In this document: positions 8,020 through 17,153 of the stretch, piece after piece
How positions within the stretch are numbered: position 1 is the stretch's first letter
Layout of the letters: each line of letters opens with the position of its first letter
Assembly: GCF_008087345.1 (NCBI RefSeq)
Contig: NZ_ML701735.1
Span: forward strand, 1 to 64,000
Length of the DNA stretch: 64,000 nucleotides
Origin: Nocardioides caldifontis
GTDB taxonomy: Bacteria > Actinomycetota > Actinomycetes > Propionibacteriales > Nocardioidaceae
Direction: 5' to 3'
Position numbers and translations under genes: made by a program
Notes under the pieces: model-generated
Told to the model about the DNA's origin: nothing
The model's input: only the letters and a program-made list of their open reading frames with translations
Databases searched by the model: none

Positions 8020-9267
8020 TCAGCCGGGGCGCCGTAGCGGGAGGGCGAGCGCGGCCGCCGTCAGCAGCAGCCCGACGCTCCACGGCCACAACGGAGCGCG
8101 CCGTTCCGGCGCGCTCGCGGGCGCCAGCTCGGGCGCGGCCTGGCGGACCGCGGTGTACGGCGCGGCGACGGGCACCGCTTCCTCGCGCGTACGGGCGTTC
8201 GGGCTGGGGCTGGAGCCCGTCGCGGTGGAGGTCGGCGGGGCCGCCGGGGTCGGTTCGTCCGTCGCGGGCGCGGTCGGCGTGGTCGGCGGGCTCGGGCTCG
8301 TCGGGTCGGGACCGGGACCGGGCGGTGGCACCAGCTCGGGCTCCTCGACCGGCGGCGTCTCCTCCGGCTGCTCCTCACCGGGCAGCGGTTGGGGGTCGGC
8401 CGCGTCCCAGCTCACGGTGACGGGGAGCGGGACCTTGAAGCGGTCGGTCGAGGAGCCGGTGGAGTAGAAGAACGGGGCGACGCCGAGCCGCTCGGCGTGC
8501 CGGAGGAACGAGGCGGGGAAGGCGCCCCAGGCGCCGGTCCGGGTCTGCGCGACCTCGTCGCCCGAGGGCGTGTGCCGGACCCGGAGGTACGCCGGGGTGG
8601 CGGAGAACCCCTTCTCCCCCGCGAGGTCGGCCTCCGGCAGCTCGGCCAGGGTGACCCGCTGGCCCGCCACCTCCTCCCAGGTCCCGGTGTCGGTGCGGTC
8701 GCCGGCGAACTCGCTCACCACCGCGGTGAGCCGCCGGCCCGAGGGCGTCACCTCGAGGACCGGGTCGGCGACGTAGAACATCGTCATGCCGGAGTAGTAG
8801 AGGACGGTGAACGAGCCCGACCACGAGATCGTCGCGGTGCCCGCGACGGGGTCGACCTCGCCCGTGCCCCCGTCGATCACGACCTGGTGCTGGCTGAACC
8901 TCGCCTCGCCCGCCGAGCCCAGAGGGGCGCCGTCGGGGGTGGTGGTCAGCCCCGCCCAGGTCGCGGTGGCGTAGCTGCCGTCGGGCCGCTGCTTCTCGAT
9001 CCGCACCGCACCGGCCGTCGCCGACCAGTCCTGCTGGCGCAGCGTCCTGCCGCCGCCGCCCGGGTCGGGGACCTTGCCCGCGGAGAAGAAGTTGGTGGTG
9101 CCGGGAGCGTGCGCGGTGTTGTTGGACTCGTTGTTGAGCCCCCACCGCAGCTGGGCGTCCGTGACCGTCAGGACCCCGTCGGGGACCTCCTCGGCCGCGG
9201 CCGACGTCATCGAAGTCAGTGCGACAAGAACAGTGGCGACGAGCGCGGCGGCGCGGCTCCTGGTCAC
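8020..9267 (-). CDS. Membrane-anchored HtaA-domain heme-binding protein
   Basis: 415 residues: signal peptide (about 1-24), HtaA domain (about 30-220, with LRWGLNNES, GTATISWSGSFTV and WGAFPASF), a long Pro/Thr/Glu spacer (about 290-385) and one C-terminal membrane helix ending in a basic tail (LPLRRPG). This is the layout of Corynebacterium HtaA/HtaB: heme is bound outside and passed inward to HmuT. The GTG start overlaps the stop of the preceding gene as GTGA. Confidence 0.85.
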   Translation of the reverse strand: MTRSRAAALVATVLVALTSMTSAAAEEVPDGVLTVTDAQLRWGLNNESNNTAHAPGTTNFFSAGKVPDPGGGGRTLRQQDWSATAGAVRIEKQRPDGSYATATWAGLTTTPDGAPLGSAGEARFSQHQVVIDGGTGEVDPVAGTATISWSGSFTVLYYSGMTMFYVADPVLEVTPSGRRLTAVVSEFAGDRTDTGTWEEVAGQRVTLAELPEADLAGEKGFSATPAYLRVRHTPSGDEVAQTRTGAWGAFPASFLRHAERLGVAPFFYSTGSSTDRFKVPLPVTVSWDAADPQPLPGEEQPEETPPVEEPELVPPPGPGPDPTSPSPPTTPTAPATDEPTPAAPPTSTATGSSPSPNARTREEAVPVAAPYTAVRQAAPELAPASAPERRAPLWPWSVGLLLTAAALALPLRRPG

Positions 9268-10418
9268 GACGCCACCGCCCGGCGCCGCCGGATCACGGGG
9301 AACACGCCCCTGGCGACGGTCAGGCCGACGGCGAGCCCGAGCACGCCTGCGGAGACCGCGAGGAACACCACGGCGCCGACGCTCCACTCCTCGGTGGTGG
9401 TGGTCGTCGGCGTGCTGCGGGTGTCGGCCGCGGTCGCGACCTCCGCGTCGCCGGCGGCGACCGGGAAGCCGAGCTCGGCGGTGCGCCCCGACGTCGCTCC
9501 GGTGACCTGGAGCGTGTGGGTGCCGACGCCCACGTCGGCAGGGAGCGGCAGCACGCCGGCCAGGTCGCCGGCGGCGCTCGCGGTCAGCGGCCCGACGGCT
9601 GCGACGCCGTCGTCGAGGGACGCGACGACCTGCTCACCGGGCTGCAACCCGCGCGCGGTGAAGGTGAGCACCCGCCCCTCGACGGCGGTGGCCCGGTCGA
9701 CGGTGACCCGGAGGGCGCCCGTGCCCTTCCCGCCTCCCCTCCCGCCGGCCTCGCCGCCGGCGGCCTCCGGGTCGTCGGTGATGCCGTCCGTCCCCGGCGT
9801 GCCCTGCTCCGTGGTGCCGGTGTCCTCCTCGGTGGTGTCACCCGAGCCGCCGGCGTCGTCACCCGGGGTCTGGCCCTGCAGCGACGCGAACCGCACCGGC
9901 GTGAAGGTCTCGTTGCGCGCGTTGACGACGCCGTGGGCACCGATCGTGATGATCCCGCAGGTGACCTTGCGGCAGTCGACCGTGCCGCCGGCCGTGTCGA
10001 ACACCGCGCCTGGCACGACGAGCTCGACGGTGAACCGCCCGTCCGCGGTCATGGTGCCGCCGTTCGCGGACCCCGCGGTGTCGCTGCCGGGGAACGCGAC
10101 GTACCGCTGGAATCCGGCGTTCTTCTTCGACTGGCTGTCCGGCACGTACTTGTAGTCGGTCCCGGAGGCGCCGCCCTGCGACGGCTTCCACGCCCCGCCG
10201 CCCCGGACCCAGCCGAACATCACGTAGACGCCGCCGAACCCGCCCTCGACCGACTGGAAGCCGCTGGCCCGCAGCGTCAGCGTGGTGGCGTACGTCGGAT
10301 CGGCGACCGGGTCGCCGTTCGCGTTGCCCACGTCGATGCGCCCTGCGGCGGTCGCCGGCGGTGCGGTGAGCACCGCTGCCAGGACGGCGAGCAGGAGCAG
10401 CAGGGGAAGGCGCCTCAC
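9264..10418 (-). CDS. Surface protein of the heme locus, HtaC-like
   Basis: 384 residues with a signal peptide (about 1-24), an N-terminal domain (about 25-190) with VYVMFGWVRGGG and a Cys pair (DCRKVTCG), a Thr/Gly/Asp spacer, a second beta-rich domain (about 240-330) and a C-terminal membrane helix with a basic end (PVIRRRR). I see no HtaA signature. Proteins of this shape accompany HtaA genes in actinobacterial heme loci. It is joined to hmuV and to the next HtaA gene by GTGA overlaps, so the four genes are probably made together. Confidence 0.7.
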   Translation of the reverse strand: MRRLPLLLLLAVLAAVLTAPPATAAGRIDVGNANGDPVADPTYATTLTLRASGFQSVEGGFGGVYVMFGWVRGGGAWKPSQGGASGTDYKYVPDSQSKKNAGFQRYVAFPGSDTAGSANGGTMTADGRFTVELVVPGAVFDTAGGTVDCRKVTCGIITIGAHGVVNARNETFTPVRFASLQGQTPGDDAGGSGDTTEEDTGTTEQGTPGTDGITDDPEAAGGEAGGRGGGKGTGALRVTVDRATAVEGRVLTFTARGLQPGEQVVASLDDGVAAVGPLTASAAGDLAGVLPLPADVGVGTHTLQVTGATSGRTAELGFPVAAGDAEVATAADTRSTPTTTTTEEWSVGAVVFLAVSAGVLGLAVGLTVARGVFPVIRRRRAVAS

Positions 10419-11254
10419 GGTCGTGCCTCCTCGGACGGTACGGCGGTCAGGGTGCGGGGTCGGGCCGGCCCGCCCCGCTCGGGGAGCACGAGGAGCGCGC
10501 CGGTGGTGGGGTGGCGGAGGACCTCGACCGGGTGCTCGTAGACCTCGGCCAGCAGCGCGGCGTCGAGGACCTGCTCCGGGGTGCCGAGCGCGGCGACTGA
10601 TCCGCGGTGGAGCAGGCAGATCCGGTGGGCGTACGCAGCGGCGAGCGAGAGGTCGTGGAGGACGACCACCACGGCGTGGGCGGCGGCGGCGAGGTCGGCG
10701 CTGTGGCCGAGGACGACCTCCTGGTGCTGGAGGTCGAGGGCTGCGGTCGGCTCGTCGAGGAGCAGCAGCGACGCCTGCTGCGCGAGGGTGCGGGCGAAGG
10801 AGGTGCGGGCCTTCTCGCCGCCGGAGAGCGTCGGGAACGCCCGGTCGGCCAGCGGGAGCACGCGGGCGGTGCGCATCGCCTCGTCGACGACGTGGTCGTC
10901 GAGCTGCTCCTCGTCGTGGCCGCGCCACGGGTGGCGTCCCATGGCGACGACCTCGCGGGCCCGGAACGGGAACGAGAGGTGGTGCTCCTGGAGGAGGACG
11001 GCGCGGCGTCGGGCCAGCGCGGCCACGGGTGTCCGGCCGAGCGGCCGGCCGTCGAGGTGGACCGTGCCGGCCGTCGGGGTGATGTCGCCGGCCAGCACCG
11101 ACAGCAGCGTCGACTTGCCGGCGCCATTGGGGCCGACCAGCGCGAGCACCTCACCGGCGCGGACGTCGAGGTCGACGTCGCGGACCACGGGGTTGCCACC
11201 ACGGTCCACGCGGACCCTGCGCGCCTCCAGCACGGTGCTCGTCCCGGCGCTCAT
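10415..11254 (-). CDS. hmuV: Heme ABC transporter ATP-binding protein
   Basis: 279 residues with all ABC ATPase motifs in order: Walker A GPNGAGKST (about 40-48), a Q-loop in LLQEHH, the signature LSGGEK (about 143-148), Walker B LLLLDEPTAALD (about 163-174) and the switch His in VVLHDLS. LQEHHLSFPF and MGRHPW are typical of the HmuV/FepC branch. It powers heme import through HmuU on the cytoplasmic side. The ATG overlaps the hmuU stop as ATGA. Confidence 0.92.
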   Translation of the reverse strand: MSAGTSTVLEARRVRVDRGGNPVVRDVDLDVRAGEVLALVGPNGAGKSTLLSVLAGDITPTAGTVHLDGRPLGRTPVAALARRRAVLLQEHHLSFPFRAREVVAMGRHPWRGHDEEQLDDHVVDEAMRTARVLPLADRAFPTLSGGEKARTSFARTLAQQASLLLLDEPTAALDLQHQEVVLGHSADLAAAAHAVVVVLHDLSLAAAYAHRICLLHRGSVAALGTPEQVLDAALLAEVYEHPVEVLRHPTTGALLVLPERGGPARPRTLTAVPSEEARP

Positions 11255-12360
11255 GCCCACCCTCCCGCGGAGCGGCGCGCGCGGCGCAGCAGCCAGAAGA
11301 AGAACGGCCCGCCGACGAGCGAGGTCAGCATGCCGATCGGGAGGTCGGCGTAGTCGACCAGCGTGCGGGCTCCGAGGTCGGCCCAGAGGAGCAGTGCCGC
11401 GCCGCCGAGGGCGCTGGCCGGCACGAGCACCCGGTGGGCGGGACCCGTCACCATCCGCACCAGGTGCGGCACGACGAGCCCGACGAAGGCGATGATCCCG
11501 GCGAAGGAGACGGCTGCCGCGGTGAGCACGGCGACGGTGACGATCGCCCCGAAGCGGGTGCGCTCCACGTGCACCCCGAGGTGGCGGGCGGGGCGCTCCC
11601 CCAGCGCCAGCAGGTCGAGGCGGCGTGCCAGCGCGAAGGACGCCAGGAGGCCGACCGCGAGGAGCGGGGCCACCACGCCGACGTACGGCCAGCGGGTGCC
11701 GTTGAGGCTGCCGAGCTGCCAGAAGACGATCTCCTCGCGGGCCTGGGTGTCGGCCAGGAAGAGCAGGAACGCGAGCGCGGCGCCGGCGACGGCGTTGACC
11801 GCGATGCCGGTCAGGACCAGCGTCACGACCTCGGTGCGGCCGTCGGCCAGCGAGAGGACGTAGACCAGCGTGGTGGTGAACAGCCCGCCGAGGAACGCGA
11901 ACAGCGGCGTCGTCCAGGTGCCGAGGAGCGTGACCTCGAAGGCCATCGCGGTGGCCGCCGCCGCAGCGGCGCCCGCCGACACCCCGACCACGCCGGGCTC
12001 GGCGAGCGGGTTGCCGAAGACCCCCTGCATCAGGGCGCCGGCGCAGGCGAGGGCAGCGCCGACGAGGAGCGCCATCGTCACCCGCGGGAACCGGACGGTC
12101 CACAGCGTCGCGTCGCCCTGCGGGTGCGTCGGCATCGGGCCGAGATCGATCCCGGCGCGGTGGAGCAGCGAGCCGAGGACCTCGTCCGGAGGCACCGGCA
12201 GCTGGCCGGACCCCGCCGCGACGAGCACCCCGGCGCCGAGCGCCACGGCGAGCACCAGGAACAGCACGCCGGTCCGGCCCCGACGCGGGCCGCGTCCGGC
12301 CGGCACGTCCGCGGGCGCAGCCGCCGGGGCCGGGGGCCGGGAGGCCACGTGCGCGGTCAC
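11251..12360 (-). CDS. hmuU: Heme ABC transporter permease (FecCD family)
   Basis: 369 residues with about nine or ten hydrophobic segments after a Pro/Ala-rich start. FecCD-family marks include RFPRVTMALLVGAALACAGALMQ split across the first core helices, NPLAEPGVVGVS, and the late GLVVPHLVRM segment that contacts the ATPase. It forms the membrane channel for heme. GTG start, GTGA overlap with the hmuT stop; a second GTG one codon earlier is possible. Confidence 0.92.
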   Translation of the reverse strand: MTAHVASRPPAPAAAPADVPAGRGPRRGRTGVLFLVLAVALGAGVLVAAGSGQLPVPPDEVLGSLLHRAGIDLGPMPTHPQGDATLWTVRFPRVTMALLVGAALACAGALMQGVFGNPLAEPGVVGVSAGAAAAAATAMAFEVTLLGTWTTPLFAFLGGLFTTTLVYVLSLADGRTEVVTLVLTGIAVNAVAGAALAFLLFLADTQAREEIVFWQLGSLNGTRWPYVGVVAPLLAVGLLASFALARRLDLLALGERPARHLGVHVERTRFGAIVTVAVLTAAAVSFAGIIAFVGLVVPHLVRMVTGPAHRVLVPASALGGAALLLWADLGARTLVDYADLPIGMLTSLVGGPFFFWLLRRARRSAGGWA

Positions 12361-13460
12361 AACGCGTCCGGGGCGTAGATCGCGACCGCGAGGGCGTTGA
12401 GGACCGCCGCGGTGCGCGGGCCGAACCCGAGGATCTGGCCGTCGGGCATGTCGACGACACGGCGGTTCTTCCCGGCCGGCGTCTGGGCCAGGGCGGGGAA
12501 CCGCTCGAGCAGCCCGTCGACGCCGCCGACCGACTCGAGCCCCTTGCTCATCATCAGGACCAGCTCCGGCTGCGCGGCGACGAGCCCCTCGTCGTTGAGC
12601 GGCTTCATGCCGTCCCAGCCGATCTCGGCGCTCACGTCGTAGCCGCCGATGGCCTCGATGAGGCTGTCGGCGCCGGAGCCGCCGCCGAGCATGTAGTAGA
12701 CGCCGCTCTGACCGCGTGCGTAGAGGAAGACCGTGCGCAGCTTCTCCTGCACGGTGTCCGGCGCGACGGCGTCGATGGCCGCGCGGACGTCGTCGACCTC
12801 GGCGCCGACGCGGCGAGCGAGCTGCCTGCCGGCCTCGGGCACGCCGAGGGCGGCGGCGACCTGCTCGATCAGCGGCACGACGCCCTCGAGGCTGCGCTCG
12901 GGGTCGACCACGACCACCGGGATGCCGGCCTCCCGCACCTGCAGCACGACGTCCCACGGCCCCAGCGAGGTGTCGGTGAGCAGCACGGTGGGGTCGAGCT
13001 CGAGGATCGCCTCGGCGTTCAGCTCGTGGCCGTTGTGGGTGACGACGGGGCGGTCGGCGATGTCGGGGAAGGTCGAGGAGACGTCACGGCCGACGACCTG
13101 CTCGCCCAGGTCGAGCTCGAAGACGGTCCGCGAGAGAGTGCCGTTGAGGTCGAGTGCCAGGATGCGGTTCGTGTCCTCGACGGTGACCTCGGTGCCCTGG
13201 TGGTCGGTGACGGTGGCGGGCAGCCGCTGCTCGGGCGAGTCGGTCACGGGCTCGACCGGCTCCTCCGGCAGCGCGACGCTGCTCCCTCCGGTCCACGCCT
13301 TCGGGTCGTCGACCGGGTCGACCTCGGCGATCGGCGGAGCGGTCGCCGCCCCGGTGGACGTCCCGGTGGACCCGTCGGTGGTCCCCGTGGCGGTGCCGCC
13401 GCAGCCGGCGAGCGCCACGACCGCGACCGCCGCCGCGAGCCGGACCGGACCCTGCTTCAA
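12357..13460 (-). CDS. hmuT: Heme-binding lipoprotein of the HmuTUV importer
   Basis: 367 residues. A lipoprotein signal (VVALAGC, Cys at about residue 20) is followed by a Thr/Gly linker and a class III binding-protein fold: two lobes with RILALDLNGTLSRTVFELDL and a long linking helix around DDVRAAIDAVA. SGVYYMLGGGSGADSLIEAIGG is spread over the second lobe as in HmuT. The start is TTG with a GAGGCGG ribosome site; the iron box at 13476-13494 lies 16 nt upstream of that start codon. It receives heme from the HtaA proteins and delivers it to HmuU. Confidence 0.9.
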   Translation of the reverse strand: MKQGPVRLAAAVAVVALAGCGGTATGTTDGSTGTSTGAATAPPIAEVDPVDDPKAWTGGSSVALPEEPVEPVTDSPEQRLPATVTDHQGTEVTVEDTNRILALDLNGTLSRTVFELDLGEQVVGRDVSSTFPDIADRPVVTHNGHELNAEAILELDPTVLLTDTSLGPWDVVLQVREAGIPVVVVDPERSLEGVVPLIEQVAAALGVPEAGRQLARRVGAEVDDVRAAIDAVAPDTVQEKLRTVFLYARGQSGVYYMLGGGSGADSLIEAIGGYDVSAEIGWDGMKPLNDEGLVAAQPELVLMMSKGLESVGGVDGLLERFPALAQTPAGKNRRVVDMPDGQILGFGPRTAAVLNALAVAIYAPDAL

Positions 13461-13475
13461 CTCTGCCGCCTCAAG

Positions 13476-13494
13476 ATAGGTTAGCCTTCCCTAA
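13476..13494. promoter_or_regulatory. IdeR/DtxR iron box between hmuT and heme oxygenase
   Basis: ATAGGTTAGCCTTCCCTAA matches the IdeR/DtxR consensus TTAGGTTAGSCTAACCTAA at 16 of 19 positions. It overlaps a plausible -10 for hmuT (TATCTT on the minus strand, 13478-13473) and lies where the -35 of heme oxygenase would fall if TAACAT at 13507-13512 is its -10. One Fe-IdeR site could therefore repress both arms when iron is plentiful. Confidence 0.8.
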
Positions 13495-13534
13495 CTGAGG
13501 GGACCCTAACATCACGAACCGGAGTCGATGCCAC

Positions 13535-14248
13535 ATGACCGCCGCCACAGTCGACGAGACCACCGCCCAGCAGCCGCTCTCCGCGCTCCTCCGCGAGGGG
13601 TCGCGGACCGAGCACGAGGCCGCCGAGAGCGAGACCTTCGTGAGCGAGCTGCTCGCCGGTCGTGTCGAGCCGGCGGCGTACCTCGCCTTCCTCCTCCGGC
13701 TGGTCGCGGTCTACCGCGCGCTGGAGTCGGTCGGCGCCACGCTCGCCGCCGACCCGGTGGCCGGTCCGGTCGTCGACCCGGCGCTCCACCGTGGCCCGGC
13801 GCTCGCCGAGGACGTCGCGCACTGGTGGGTCGCGGCGGGACGGGCGCCCCACGCGCTCGACCTGGACCTCGCGGTCGCCGACGCCGTCGCGCAGAGCCCC
13901 GCCACCCGTGCGTACGTCGACCGGGTGCACGCCTCCGCGTCCTGGGGCGGGCTCTACGTCGCCCACCACTACACGCGCTACCTCGGCGACCTGTCCGGCG
14001 GGCAGGCGATGGGGCGGGTCCTCAGCCGCACGTTCGACCTGGAGCACGGCGAGGGCGTGCGGTTCTTCTCCTTCGACGCGGTGCCGAAGACCAAGCCCTA
14101 CAAGGACCGCTACCGCGCCCGGCTGGATGCGCTCCCCGTGGACGCGGCCGGCCGCGACCGGATGCTGGCCGAGGTGCGGGCGGCGTTCGCGCTCAACGGC
14201 GCGATCTTCCAGGAGCTCGACGCGACGCTACCCGGCCGCCGCGCCTGA
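13535..14248 (+). CDS. hmuO: Heme oxygenase (biliverdin-producing)
   Basis: 237 residues of the HemO/HO-1 fold. The proximal heme ligand is His27 in the RTEHEAAE segment, and the distal-helix signature [13 protein letters not shown] with its Gly pair is at about 148-160. It opens imported heme to biliverdin, CO and Fe in the cytoplasm. It is transcribed away from hmuTUV across the shared iron box, so uptake and degradation should be induced together on iron starvation. A GGAG ribosome site lies about 11 nt before the ATG. Confidence 0.93.
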   Translation: MTAATVDETTAQQPLSALLREGSRTEHEAAESETFVSELLAGRVEPAAYLAFLLRLVAVYRALESVGATLAADPVAGPVVDPALHRGPALAEDVAHWWVAAGRAPHALDLDLAVADAVAQSPATRAYVDRVHASASWGGLYVAHHYTRYLGDLSGGQAMGRVLSRTFDLEHGEGVRFFSFDAVPKTKPYKDRYRARLDALPVDAAGRDRMLAEVRAAFALNGAIFQELDATLPGRRA

Positions 14249-14250
14249 GC

Positions 14251-14266
14251 CTGTCCACCCGGACAG
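14251..14266 (+). terminator. Small hairpin after heme oxygenase
   Basis: CTGTCC and GGACAG form a 6-bp stem with a 4-nt loop directly after the stop codon. There is no T run, so termination would be weak at best. Confidence 0.35.
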
Positions 14267-14272
14267 TAAGGT
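14267..14272 (+). promoter_or_regulatory. Putative leaderless -10 for orn
   Basis: TAAGGT is followed by 7 nt and the GTG start of orn, so the transcript could begin at or beside the start codon. Confidence 0.5.
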
Positions 14273-14279
14273 CGTCCGG

Positions 14280-14921
14280 GTGAACGACCGGCTGGTGTGG
14301 ATCGACTGCGAGATGACCGGGCTGGACCTCGAGCGTGACGCGCTCATCGAGGTCGCGGCCCTGGTCACCGACTTCGAGCTCAACGTGCTCGGGGACGGCG
14401 TCGACGTGGTCATCAAGCCACCGGCCGAGGCGCTGGAGCAGATGGACGACTTCGTCCGCGAGATGCACACCACCTCGGGGCTGCTCGAGGAGCTCGACCA
14501 CGGGATGACCGTGGCCGAGGCCGAGGAGCAGGTCCTCGCCTACATCCGGCAGCACTGCCCCGAGGGGAGCCGGCCGCCCCTGGCGGGCAACACGATCGGC
14601 ACCGACCGGATGTTCATCGCCCGCGACATGGGCCAGCTCGAGACGTTCCTGCACTACCGCGTCGTCGACGTCTCCTCCATCAAGGAGCTCGCCCGGCGCT
14701 GGTACCCGCGCGCGTACTTCAACGCTCCTGCCAAGCACGGCAACCACCGGGCGCTGGCGGACATCCGGGAGAGCATCGAGGAGCTGCGTTACTACCGCGC
14801 CGCCGTCTTCGTCCCGCCCCCGGGCCCCGCGTCGGCCGAGGCCAAGGAGCTCGCCCAGCAGCACGGTGGCTCGCTGAGCACCCCGTCCACCGACCCGGGT
14901 CCCGGTGAGGGGACGCCCTGA
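14280..14921 (+). CDS. orn: Oligoribonuclease
   Basis: 213 residues of the DEDDh 3'-5' exonuclease family: WIDCEMTG at about 7-14 gives the first Asp and Glu, [10 protein letters not shown] the second Asp region, and [10 protein letters not shown] the His and final Asp. It clears di- to penta-ribonucleotides left by mRNA decay and pGpG from cyclic-di-GMP turnover. The C-terminal 25 residues are a Pro/Gly tail beyond the usual family length. The GTG start has no Shine-Dalgarno but a -10-like hexamer immediately upstream. Confidence 0.95.
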   Translation: MNDRLVWIDCEMTGLDLERDALIEVAALVTDFELNVLGDGVDVVIKPPAEALEQMDDFVREMHTTSGLLEELDHGMTVAEAEEQVLAYIRQHCPEGSRPPLAGNTIGTDRMFIARDMGQLETFLHYRVVDVSSIKELARRWYPRAYFNAPAKHGNHRALADIRESIEELRYYRAAVFVPPPGPASAEAKELAQQHGGSLSTPSTDPGPGEGTP

Positions 14922-14970
14922 CAGCAGGTATGCTGTCTCCTCGTTGCCCGGTCCGCCGGGCTTCGTCATG

Positions 14971-15043
14971 GTGGATGTAGCTCAGCTGGTAGAGCGCCGC
15001 GTTGTGGTCGCGGATGTCGCGGGTTCGAGTCCCGTCATTCACC
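14971..15043 (+). tRNA. tRNA-His (GTG)
   Basis: A 73-nt cloverleaf: acceptor GTGGATG pairs with CATTCAC, the anticodon loop TTGTGGT gives anticodon GTG on a CCGCG/CGCGG stem, and the T arm has GTTCGAGTC. Discriminator C fits tRNA-His. A TATGCT hexamer at 14929-14934, inside a small ACAGCA-GGTA-TGCTGT hairpin, could be its -10. Confidence 0.95.
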
Positions 15044-15233
15044 CCAAGTAGCGCGCATCGCGTCAGCCGGACAGCGCAGCAGGACCCGCCGCTTCCTGTG
15101 TGCGCTCCCACGCCTCTTCTGCAGTCAGCGCGGACGCCGGCGAGGACCACATGGTCGGCGCCGCGTACCGTTGCTCGTGGTGCGCCGGGAAGTCTGGTCG
15201 GCAGCGACGACCCCGACCCCGAAAGAGGCAACC

Positions 15234-16583
15234 GTGACCGCACCACGCAGCCGCCCGACCCGCGTGCTCACCCGCGGCTCGTTCAGCGAGTCCACCAGGA
15301 TCAGCGAGATCCTGCGCAAGGAGACCGTCGGCGGCGCGCTCCTGCTCCTCGGCACCGTCCTCGCCCTGGTGTGGATCAACTCTCCAGCCGGTGACTCTTA
15401 TTCCGCGCTGAGGGACCACACCGTCGGCCCTGAGTCACTCCACCTCGACCTGTCGCTCGGCACGTGGGCCGCCGACGGGCTCCTGGCCATCTTCTTCTTC
15501 GTCGTCGGACTCGAGCTCAAGCGGGAGTTCGTCGCCGGCGACCTCCGCGACCCGGGCCGTGCCGCGCTGCCCATCCTCGCGGCGCTCGGAGGCGTCGTGG
15601 TCCCGGCCCTCATCTACGTCCTGGTCAATCTGAACACCGGGGGCGGCGCGCTCGACGGCTGGGCCATCCCGACGGCCACCGACATCGCCTTCGCGCTGGC
15701 CGTCCTGGCCATCATCAGCACGCACCTGCCGACCGGGCTACGCACGTTCCTCCTGACCCTCGCCGTCGTCGACGACCTGGTCGCAGTCACCATCATCGCG
15801 GTCTTCTACACCGCCGAGCTGGACCTTCTTCCGCTCGCGGCCGCCGTGGTGCCGCTGGGGCTGTTCGCGCTCGCTGTGCAGCGTCGTGTCCGTTCCTGGT
15901 GGTTGTTGCTCCCGTTGGCGGCCGCGACATGGGTGCTCATCCACGAGTCGGGTGTCCACGCCACCGTTGCCGGAGTGCTCCTCGGCTTCACGGTCCCCGT
16001 CATCCGTTCGGCTGCCGCCGGCGGACCTCAGGCCGGTCCGGGGCTCGCCGAGCACTTCGAGCATCGTCTCCGCCCCATCTCGGCCGGCGTCGCCGTGCCG
16101 ATCTTCGCGTTCTTCGCCGCCGGCGTGGAGATCGGCGGCCTGAGCGGGCTGACCGAGTCACTGAGCGATCCGATCGCACTCGGCATCATCGCCGGACTGG
16201 TGCTCGGCAAGCCGATCGGAATCCTCGGCACTGCCTGGCTCACCGCTCGCTTCACGCACGCCAGCCTCGACGACGAGCTCAGCTGGCTCGACGTGCTCGG
16301 CGTGGCACTGCTCGGCGGGATCGGGTTCACCGTCTCCCTGCTCATCGGCGACCTTGCGTTCGGCGCCGGCAGCACGGCCGACGACCACGTCAAGGTCGGC
16401 ATCCTGGTCGGGTCCCTGACCGCCGGGGCGCTCGCTGCAGTGTTGGTGAAGTCGCGGGACCGGGTCTACGAGCGCATGGCTCTGGCCGAGAGCGTCGACC
16501 TCGACGCCGACGGGGTGCCCGACGTGTACCAACGGCCACGACGGGATGGGACAGAGGAACCTGGAGCGGACCGCGACTCGTGA
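15234..16583 (+). CDS. nhaA: Na+/H+ antiporter NhaA
   Basis: 449 residues and about eleven or twelve membrane segments. NhaA marks include [13 protein letters not shown] (about 83-95), the [11 protein letters not shown] segment and the paired transport aspartates in VVDDLVAVT (about 180-188), followed by [13 protein letters not shown] near the end. It should exchange Na+ for protons and help pH and salt tolerance. GTG at 15234 is chosen for its GAGG ribosome site. The cytoplasmic tail ends with DLDADGVPD, a short Asp-rich loop like calcium-binding repeats, which is not usual in NhaA. Confidence 0.93.
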   Translation: MTAPRSRPTRVLTRGSFSESTRISEILRKETVGGALLLLGTVLALVWINSPAGDSYSALRDHTVGPESLHLDLSLGTWAADGLLAIFFFVVGLELKREFVAGDLRDPGRAALPILAALGGVVVPALIYVLVNLNTGGGALDGWAIPTATDIAFALAVLAIISTHLPTGLRTFLLTLAVVDDLVAVTIIAVFYTAELDLLPLAAAVVPLGLFALAVQRRVRSWWLLLPLAAATWVLIHESGVHATVAGVLLGFTVPVIRSAAAGGPQAGPGLAEHFEHRLRPISAGVAVPIFAFFAAGVEIGGLSGLTESLSDPIALGIIAGLVLGKPIGILGTAWLTARFTHASLDDELSWLDVLGVALLGGIGFTVSLLIGDLAFGAGSTADDHVKVGILVGSLTAGALAAVLVKSRDRVYERMALAESVDLDADGVPDVYQRPRRDGTEEPGADRDS

Positions 16584-16618
16584 TCGTCGCTCGGTGTTCT
16601 CACACCGTCACGGAGCGG

Positions 16619-16999
16619 TCAGGACCGGGGAGCCATCGCCCCGGTCACGTGGCAGTTCTGCTCGTTGTAGTGACAGGCCATGCAGAGCGACGCCATCGGC
16701 AGGATGTCGAGACGTTCGGCATCGAGGGATCGCGCACAGGTGACGCACGTGCCGTAGGTTCCGTCCTCCAGGCGAGCAAGGGCCGCCTCCACCTCCGACA
16801 GCGCCGCGAGCGCGGAGGTGCGCAGCACCTTCCGCACGCTCTCGTGTCGGGGGTCGGCCGCCGGGTCGGAGTCCAGGTCGGCGAGCTGCGCCAGGCGGAA
16901 CCGCCGCTCCTCCCGGAGACGTCTCCACCGGTCGGCGTGGTCGGCGGCGTAGCCAGGCACTGCGTCGTTCGTGGCGGTGGTGGGCTCGGTCGCCGTCAT
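16619..16999 (-). CDS. DksA/TraR-type zinc-finger protein
   Basis: 126 residues. A helical N-terminal half with charged coiled-coil character (about 18-78) leads to a C4 zinc finger, CVTC (about 85-88) and CMAC (about 106-109), with a conserved LDAERLDILP between them. The family binds the RNA polymerase secondary channel and alters initiation; whether this member keeps the acidic coil tip is unclear. GAGGAG ribosome site. It converges on nhaA with a 35-bp gap. Confidence 0.85.
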   Translation of the reverse strand: MTATEPTTATNDAVPGYAADHADRWRRLREERRFRLAQLADLDSDPAADPRHESVRKVLRTSALAALSEVEAALARLEDGTYGTCVTCARSLDAERLDILPMASLCMACHYNEQNCHVTGAMAPRS

Positions 17000-17153
17000 C
17001 GCGATCACTCCTCGGGCCGGTCGTGCCTTCCATGGTGTGGGACGTCCCTGCCGCATCACAGAGGCGGGCTCGGCCAACTGTGGCGCAGGAACGTTGCCGG
17101 AGCCCGGCAGCCAGGAGTGGTCCCACCGGTCGTCACACGAGGAGGCTGAGCTG

